The position numbers and the translations under genes were made by a program. This document shows positions 15,300 through 19,897 of a stretch of 19,897 nt of DNA, in pieces. Below the pieces are notes generated by a model that ran no database searches, was not told where the DNA came from, and worked only from the letters and a program-made list of their open reading frames with translations. The stretch covers positions 1-19,897 of the forward strand of contig JAVBOD010000002.1 in assembly GCA_031551045.1 (NCBI GenBank), given 5' to 3'. The stretch's first letter is position 1, and each line of letters opens with the position of its first letter. The stretch is from JAVBOD01 sp031551045. GTDB taxonomy: Bacteria; Bacteroidota; Bacteroidia; Bacteroidales; UBA932.

Positions 15300-15359
15300 T
15301 TTGACATGCAGGGGCTTACTAAATAGCTTTTGCAATTCTCGAAAAATTTTGTAATTTTA
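15300..15359 (+). promoter_or_regulatory. Two overlapping candidate dxs promoters
   Basis: The first is TTTG (15300-15303), 20 bases, then TAGCTTTTG (15324-15332), which is one base longer than or one mismatch from TAnnTTTG. The second reuses that TTTG (15329-15332) as its -33 element, then 19 bases, then TAATTTTA (15352-15359, seven of eight positions). Starts would be near 15338 and near 15365. Both candidates overlap the inverted repeat at 15336-15378. Neither is a perfect consensus. Confidence 0.5.
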
Positions 15360-15378
15360 TAAATTATTTTTTCGAGAA
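15336..15378 (+). promoter_or_regulatory. Long inverted repeat ending flush with the dxs ATG
   Basis: TTCTCGAAAAA (15336-15346) and TTTTTCGAGAA (15368-15378) are perfect 11-bp arms. A second, inner pair TAATTT (15352-15357) and AAATTA (15361-15366) lies around a TAT loop. The right arm ends at the base before the start codon. As RNA it would form a long stem-loop occupying the whole initiation region. As DNA it would be a two-arm operator bracketing the inner -7 box. The symmetry is seen directly; the role is inferred. Confidence 0.6.
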
Positions 15379-17259
15379 ATGGAATTATTATCAACTATAA
15401 ATAGCCCCGACGACTTACGCCAATTGAAGATAGCGCAATTGTCACAACTATGTGACGAATTGCGTTCCTTCATTATCCGCGAATGCGCTTGCAATCCGGG
15501 ACATGTAGGCGCCAGCCTCGGCGTAGTGGAACTCACGGTGGCGATTCATTACGTGTTCGATACGCCGGACGATAAGTTGGTGTGGGATGTGGGGCATCAG
15601 GCCTATGCGCATAAAATTCTGACCGGCCGGCGCGATGTGTTTCATACCAATCGTAAACATGGCGGCATCAGCGGCTTTCCGCGCATGAGCGAAAGCCCGT
15701 ACGATGCTTTTGGCGTAGGGCATTCTTCTACTTCGGTATCGGCGGCGTTGGGCTTGGCGGTGGGAGCCGAAAAAAACGGGCGTAACGAACAAGCCATTGC
15801 CGTGATTGGCGACGGCGCGTTGACAGGCGGCCTTGCTTTCGAAGGTTTAAACAATGCCGGCGCCATGAAGTCGAACATGTTGGTAGTGTTGAACGACAAT
15901 AATATTTCTATTGACAAAAACGTAGGAGCGCTGCATCAGTACATGTTGAAACTTACCACTTCGATGCGCTACAATCAGGCGAAGCGGAAAGTTTGGGACT
16001 GGTTGGGGCAAAGCTGGCTGCGCAACGCGATTCAGAAATTCGTCAAAACCACTAAAACTGCGATTCTGAAAAACAGTAATTTGTTTGCCGCTTTAGGTTT
16101 CCGTTACTTCGGGCCGGTGGACGGGCATAACGTAACGGAGTTGGTGAAAGCCTTGTCGGCTTTGAAAAATATGGAAGGGCCGCGATTGTTGCACATCATC
16201 ACAAGAAAAGGAAAAGGTTATCCGCCGGCCGAAAATAATCAAACCGAATGGCATGCTCCCGGGAAATACAATTCGGGCACCGGCGAGCGTATTGAGGGAA
16301 ATCCGGCGCCGCGCTATCAGGATGTGTTTGGCGAAACGCTGTTGGAGCTGGCCGAGCAAAATGAAAAAATAGTGGGCATCACGCCGGCCATGCCGTCCGG
16401 TTGTTCCATGAATATTTTGATGGACAAAATGCCCGGCCGTGCGTTCGACGTGGGTATTGCCGAGCAACATGCCGTGACTTTTGCAGCAGGCTTAGCCGCT
16501 GCGGGAATGATTCCCTTTTGCAATATTTATTCGTCGTTCATGCAACGCGCCTACGATTCGGTGATTCATGATGCGGCGTTGCAGGATTTGCACGTAGTGT
16601 TTTGTCTCGACCGCGGAGGATTAGTAGGCGAAGATGGCGCTACGCATCATGGAGCATACGATTTGGCATTTTTCCGTTGTATTCCTAACATGACGGTAGC
16701 CGCGCCGATGAACGAAGTGGAAATGCGCAACATGCTTTATACGGCGCAACTGCCGGGGATGAAAACCGTTTCTATCCGCTATCCGCGCGGTTGCGGAGTA
16801 GGTTTGGATTGGAAACAACCGTTCGATAAAATTGAATTCGGCACGGCGCGTAAACTGCGCGATGGAAAAGATATTGCCGTACTCACTATCGGCCATATTG
16901 GAAACGATGCTGTGAAAGCCATTGACCGTATGGAGAAAGAAGGTCTTTCGGCAGCGCATTACGATATGCGATTCGTGAAACCGATAGACGAAGCGGTATT
17001 GCACGAAGTCGGGAAAAATTTTAAACAGGTGGTTACCGTGGAAAACGGCACTATCATTGGCGGGATGGGAAGCGCTGTAGCGGAATTTTTTACCTTGAAC
17101 GGATACGCCGCACAAGTAACCCGCTTAGGTATCCCCGACCAATTTATTGGACAGGGAACACTTTCCGAACTCCATACCGATTGCGGTTTTGATGAGAACG
17201 GCATATATAACGTCTTGACAACCATTATCAAGAGATGTAAAAGTATGAATCTATATTAG
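15379..17259 (+). CDS. dxs: 1-deoxy-D-xylulose-5-phosphate synthase
   Basis: This 626-residue thiamine-diphosphate enzyme condenses pyruvate with glyceraldehyde 3-phosphate to make 1-deoxy-D-xylulose 5-phosphate. It is the first step of the MEP pathway to isoprenoids and also feeds thiamine and pyridoxal synthesis. The N-terminal part has H42 in NPGHVGASLG, H73 in VGHQAYAHK and H115 in GVGHSSTS. The ThDP/magnesium motif starts at GDG (144-146) and ends at N174 in NDNNIS. The catalytic glutamate is E362 in AEQHAVTFAAG, and the transketolase C-terminal domain begins near 485. Length is normal for the family. ATG lies at the edge of a long inverted repeat without a Shine-Dalgarno. The next gene begins within about 27 bases, so it is probably cotranscribed. 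Confidence 0.97.
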   Translation: MELLSTINSPDDLRQLKIAQLSQLCDELRSFIIRECACNPGHVGASLGVVELTVAIHYVFDTPDDKLVWDVGHQAYAHKILTGRRDVFHTNRKHGGISGFPRMSESPYDAFGVGHSSTSVSAALGLAVGAEKNGRNEQAIAVIGDGALTGGLAFEGLNNAGAMKSNMLVVLNDNNISIDKNVGALHQYMLKLTTSMRYNQAKRKVWDWLGQSWLRNAIQKFVKTTKTAILKNSNLFAALGFRYFGPVDGHNVTELVKALSALKNMEGPRLLHIITRKGKGYPPAENNQTEWHAPGKYNSGTGERIEGNPAPRYQDVFGETLLELAEQNEKIVGITPAMPSGCSMNILMDKMPGRAFDVGIAEQHAVTFAAGLAAAGMIPFCNIYSSFMQRAYDSVIHDAALQDLHVVFCLDRGGLVGEDGATHHGAYDLAFFRCIPNMTVAAPMNEVEMRNMLYTAQLPGMKTVSIRYPRGCGVGLDWKQPFDKIEFGTARKLRDGKDIAVLTIGHIGNDAVKAIDRMEKEGLSAAHYDMRFVKPIDEAVLHEVGKNFKQVVTVENGTIIGGMGSAVAEFFTLNGYAAQVTRLGIPDQFIGQGTLSELHTDCGFDENGIYNVLTTIIKRCKSMNLY

Positions 17260-17286
17260 TTGAACAATGTCATAAATTTTAGTTTC

Positions 17287-19668
17287 GTGAAAAAAGGATT
17301 GATTATTCTAACCATATTGGGCGCCTTGCTTGTGTGTGCCGCCGCCGCCGCTTTCTTCTTCTTGAAAAAGCCTGCCGCAAAAGAAAATATTCGTATGAAT
17401 GCACTTCATGCCGTGCCGGTAGATGCGTTGTTTTTCTGCTATCTCGACCGGTTGGATATTCTCAATGAAACGTTGACCAATGACGGCTCTAACTGGAAAG
17501 CCTTTACCGATACGCTTAGCCCGATGTTGTCGTTGCTGCGCCATATGGAAATGTCGGCTACCAACAATAAAACCGCTACCGAGATACTTCGTTCCGAAAC
17601 AGTTGTTTCGGCGCATATTCAAGGAAAGAATGAAATTACCTATTTGTGGATCATTACACTGCCTTCGTCGCTGTCGAACGATGATTGGATGAATTTTTTG
17701 AAGACAACTTCGTCTTCTTCACAAACAAGCGATTATCAGCATCATAAAATTGTAACTATCGGAAGCGATGAGCAGGCGCTGTATTGCGCTTCATTCAAGG
17801 GTTTTGCGCTTTGCAGCCGTTCGTTGATATTGTTACAATCGACCTTGCGGCAGTTGGAAACGGGTGTGTCTATTACCGATGAAGAACAATTTGCTGCTGT
17901 AATGGGAACGGTTGCAAACAGTGTAGATATGCGTTTTTTTCTGAATCACCGGATGATACAAAAAATATGGCCGTTGATTGGAACCGGAGCTTTGAGGAAA
18001 CACGGAACATTTTTATCGAATACTGCCAACTGGACGGCATTGGACGGGCAAGTGCTGCCGAACATGATGCATCTGAGCGGATTTATTTTTCCTTCGTTTT
18101 CAGACGATAATTATTTATCCTTACTATTATCGCAACAAGGTGCTAATATTGCAGCGTGGGATTTTCTACCGGCCAATACATCCATGATGCTCTCCATGGG
18201 CATTAAAGATATCAACCGCTTTTTTACCACTTATCGTCATTATTTGGAACTACGGAAGCAGCTTCCCGAATATCAGCGGACGTTGATGGCCATGGAAGAA
18301 TTATGGCAACGTAAAGCGGAAGATTTGATGGCGGAATTATACCCGCAGGAATTGGTGGTAGCACAGCTTCCTAATATAGGATGGATAACGGCTTTACGCT
18401 CGGGCAATGCCAAATACGCTATTGAGCAGTTGAACGAATTAGCGGAAAAAACCGGCATGAAAGATTTTAAAAAATCCGGTGTTATTTATCATAATCCGGC
18501 AGAAGGGATCCTATCGGCGCTTTGGGGAACTGCTTATGGCGTGACCGGCGATACTTATTTCACGGTACATAATGATTGGTTTGTTTTTTCGGATAGTTTA
18601 CAGTTGTTGAACAATTTTGTGCCGCAACAAAACAACCTCAAAACACGGATGCAGGAAATGCAAGCCAGCCAATATATCACCAATAATGCTTCGTTGGTGC
18701 TGTGTATGCAATCGTCTAAGAACAACGACGCCTTTTTGTCGTTGTTGCATCCCGAATTGAAAAAAATAGTAGCGCGTGGATTGGAGAGTAACCCGCCCGG
18801 TATGGCTTGTTTGCAAATGCGGCCTATGCAAGACAAGCTATATGCAAACTTTTATGCTTTCTTTTCGGAAGATATGAATCCGGTAAAATCGAAAGAAAAG
18901 AAAGAAAATCAACCCAAAGCGCTTGATACGGCGAAACACGAAACGTTACAACGGCCATTGCCCGCAGCAGAAGAAAAACCGGCCGCTCAGCCGCCGGCAA
19001 CAGCTAACGAACGGCTTATATTTCATAAATTTGACGTAAAGAATCACTACACAAAAGAAAAAGAATCATTAGTACAATACACCGACCATAGCATTGCGTT
19101 GCTAAATGCAAAAGGAGGGACATTATGGGAAAAGAAATTAAATGCAATGATTATCGATACGGTCATCCAGATGGACTTTTTTAAAAACGGGAAACTACAA
19201 ATGCTGTTTACTACCGGAAATCAGTTGTATTTATTGGATAGAAACGGCCATACGGTAGCGCCTTTTCCATTGGGAATGCAACCAAAAGTAGTGTGTGGTG
19301 TCGCCGTATTCGATTATGCCAAAGATTTGGAGTACCGTATTTTTCTGGCGTATGCCGATAATACGGTTCGTGCTTACGATAAAAAAGGGCGTGTCGTATC
19401 GGGCTTTAAAACATTTACCACGAAATCAAAGCCGGTTCGTGCTCCTGAGTTTGTGCGTGCCGGCGGTCGCGACTATATTATTGTATTTGATGAACAACAT
19501 ATATATATTCTCGATCGCCAAGGAAACGTACGTACCGAGGTAGCATCGCCGGTAGCCGTGAAGGCGCATACGCCTGTTATAGTACAACAATCACCGCCTA
19601 CGATTGAAGTGGTTACCACCAAAGGAAAAAAGATGAAAATTGACTTGAGGGACGGAAAAGTGAAATAG
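17287..19668 (+). CDS. Membrane-anchored protein, DUF3352-like body with propeller-like C-terminus
   Basis: I recognise this 793-residue protein only loosely. A basic start and one membrane segment (about 5-27 from the GTG) place the rest outside the cytoplasm. The body (about 35-530) resembles the DUF3352 type, with VPVDALFFCYLDRLD and repeated alpha/beta segments. A charged, proline- and alanine-rich linker follows (about 534-576). The last 215 residues hold repeated strands such as SIALLNAKGGTLWEKKL, QLYLLDRNGHTVAPFP, TVRAYDKKGRVVSGF and HIYILDRQGNVRTEV, which look like beta-propeller blades of PQQ/WD type. No catalytic motif is visible. I chose GTG 17287 because it gives MKKGLIILTIL; the in-frame TTG at 17260 abuts the dxs stop and would add nine residues. 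It probably shares the dxs transcript, but a link to isoprenoids is not shown. Confidence 0.75.
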   Translation: MKKGLIILTILGALLVCAAAAAFFFLKKPAAKENIRMNALHAVPVDALFFCYLDRLDILNETLTNDGSNWKAFTDTLSPMLSLLRHMEMSATNNKTATEILRSETVVSAHIQGKNEITYLWIITLPSSLSNDDWMNFLKTTSSSSQTSDYQHHKIVTIGSDEQALYCASFKGFALCSRSLILLQSTLRQLETGVSITDEEQFAAVMGTVANSVDMRFFLNHRMIQKIWPLIGTGALRKHGTFLSNTANWTALDGQVLPNMMHLSGFIFPSFSDDNYLSLLLSQQGANIAAWDFLPANTSMMLSMGIKDINRFFTTYRHYLELRKQLPEYQRTLMAMEELWQRKAEDLMAELYPQELVVAQLPNIGWITALRSGNAKYAIEQLNELAEKTGMKDFKKSGVIYHNPAEGILSALWGTAYGVTGDTYFTVHNDWFVFSDSLQLLNNFVPQQNNLKTRMQEMQASQYITNNASLVLCMQSSKNNDAFLSLLHPELKKIVARGLESNPPGMACLQMRPMQDKLYANFYAFFSEDMNPVKSKEKKENQPKALDTAKHETLQRPLPAAEEKPAAQPPATANERLIFHKFDVKNHYTKEKESLVQYTDHSIALLNAKGGTLWEKKLNAMIIDTVIQMDFFKNGKLQMLFTTGNQLYLLDRNGHTVAPFPLGMQPKVVCGVAVFDYAKDLEYRIFLAYADNTVRAYDKKGRVVSGFKTFTTKSKPVRAPEFVRAGGRDYIIVFDEQHIYILDRQGNVRTEVASPVAVKAHTPVIVQQSPPTIEVVTTKGKKMKIDLRDGKVK

Positions 19669-19691
19669 CCGGATATTTCATTAATTTTATT

Positions 19692-19699
19692 TACCTTTG
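19692..19699 (+). promoter_or_regulatory. -7 box before the DUF4834-like gene
   Basis: TACCTTTG matches TAnnTTTG exactly, 27 bases before the ATG at 19727. No TTTG lies 19-21 bases upstream, so this rests on the -7 box alone. It suggests that the last gene starts its own transcript. Confidence 0.42.
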
Positions 19700-19726
19700 T
19701 TATTTACAGAATAGGAGAGACGAGAG

Positions 19727-19897
19727 ATGAAGATCATTTTAATAATATTTCTTCTTATAGTAGTTTTTAATTGGCTGATGCGGGCTTTGTTCCCGGTGAT
19801 GTTGCGCGGAATGATGAAGAACATGCAAAAACGGTATGGAAACAGCACTTCCCAAACAACAACCAAGAAAGAAGGCGACGTAAGCATTGATGATACG
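19727..19897 (+). CDS. DUF4834-like small membrane protein, truncated by the window end
   Basis: The reading frame from ATG 19727 is open to the window edge (57 residues seen). It begins with a hydrophobic helix (about 3-18, KIILIIFLLIVVFNWLMRA), continues with a basic amphipathic stretch rich in Met, Arg and Lys (19-37), a Thr/Gln/Lys linker, and then KKEGDVSIDD. This layout matches the small Bacteroidota DUF4834 family: a single membrane anchor, a basic segment and a conserved EG-D/E-V motif. AGGAG lies about ten bases before the ATG. The function of the family is not known to me. The C-terminus is outside the window. Confidence 0.65.
   Translation, partial: MKIILIIFLLIVVFNWLMRALFPVMLRGMMKNMQKRYGNSTSQTTTKKEGDVSIDDT

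Larger units (their letters stand above)
15103..15378. other. 276-base intergenic region before dxs with several inverted repeats
   Basis: I see no credible coding sequence. The first half holds a group of mutually exclusive hairpins. ACAAATG (15151-15157) can pair with CATTTGT (15184-15190), enclosing TGTAAT/ATTACA (15156-15161 with 15168-15173) or CCAAT/ATTGG. A weaker pair is TTATACC (15201-15207) with GGTATAA (15241-15247). None is followed by a T-run, so no standard terminator of the phosphoesterase transcript is evident. The second half holds the dxs promoters and a long inverted repeat, listed separately. Confidence 0.6.

Noticed and set aside
16621..17115. 164-residue minus-strand frame opposite dxs
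   Set aside because: It is antisense to conserved catalytic parts of dxs and has no start signal or recognisable motif.
1..19897. CRISPR array, insertion sequence, phage genes, toxin-antitoxin pair or defence island
   Set aside because: I saw no regularly spaced repeats, transposase, integrase or effector motifs. The YgjP-like and NYN proteins can occur in defence-related settings, but their neighbours here are ordinary chromosomal genes.

Overview
The window reads as a chromosomal core region of a member of the phylum Bacteroidota, most likely order Bacteroidales. Three things point there. Several promoters have the Bacteroidota form TTTG-N19/20-TAnnTTTG. Most genes lack a strong Shine-Dalgarno sequence. 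The gene families are typical of the group: a secreted C69 dipeptidase, a TamB/DUF490 protein, an AddA-like helicase-nuclease and a DUF4834-like protein. I cannot place it in a genus. Nothing looks like phage, transposon, CRISPR array, toxin-antitoxin or a defence island.

Layout. At 1-1800 there is a secreted C69 dipeptidase. At 1830-2490 a well-formed promoter drives rplS followed by tRNA-Arg(ACG), closed by a strong intrinsic terminator. At 2519-3022 an Rrf2-type Fe-S regulator lies behind a cluster of overlapping palindromes. Its 3' end overlaps the convergent gene rlmD (2984-4384, minus strand). A divergent AT-rich spacer carries the promoter of a tamB-like gene (about 4484/4514-9010), which is followed 9 bases later by a YgjP-like zinc metallopeptidase gene (9020-9742). 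A nested inverted-repeat element (9753-9860) separates this pair from the convergent AddA-like UvrD helicase/nuclease gene (9875-12973, minus). Back-to-back -7 boxes then lead to a NYN plus LOTUS-like (OST-HTH) gene (13157-13918) and a membrane-anchored metallophosphoesterase (13963-15102). A 276-base spacer with several hairpins precedes dxs (15379-17259). A membrane-anchored protein with a DUF3352-like body and propeller-like C-terminus follows (17287-19668), and the window ends inside a small DUF4834-like membrane protein.

How the genes relate. Several act in translation and RNA metabolism (rplS, tRNA-Arg, rlmD, and probably the NYN protein). Others act in the envelope (tamB-like, dxs for isoprenoid precursors, the membrane-anchored proteins), in DNA repair (AddA-like) or in redox-linked regulation (Rrf2). 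I see no single dedicated new system. The most interesting signals are regulatory: an inverted repeat ending flush with the dxs start codon and overlapping two candidate promoters, nested operator-like palindromes before the Rrf2 gene, a 15-bp tandem duplication in the leader of the NYN gene, and a dispersed-type nested inverted repeat between two convergent genes. Several starts are uncertain (tamB-like, AddA-like and the 793-residue protein); alternatives are given in the entries.
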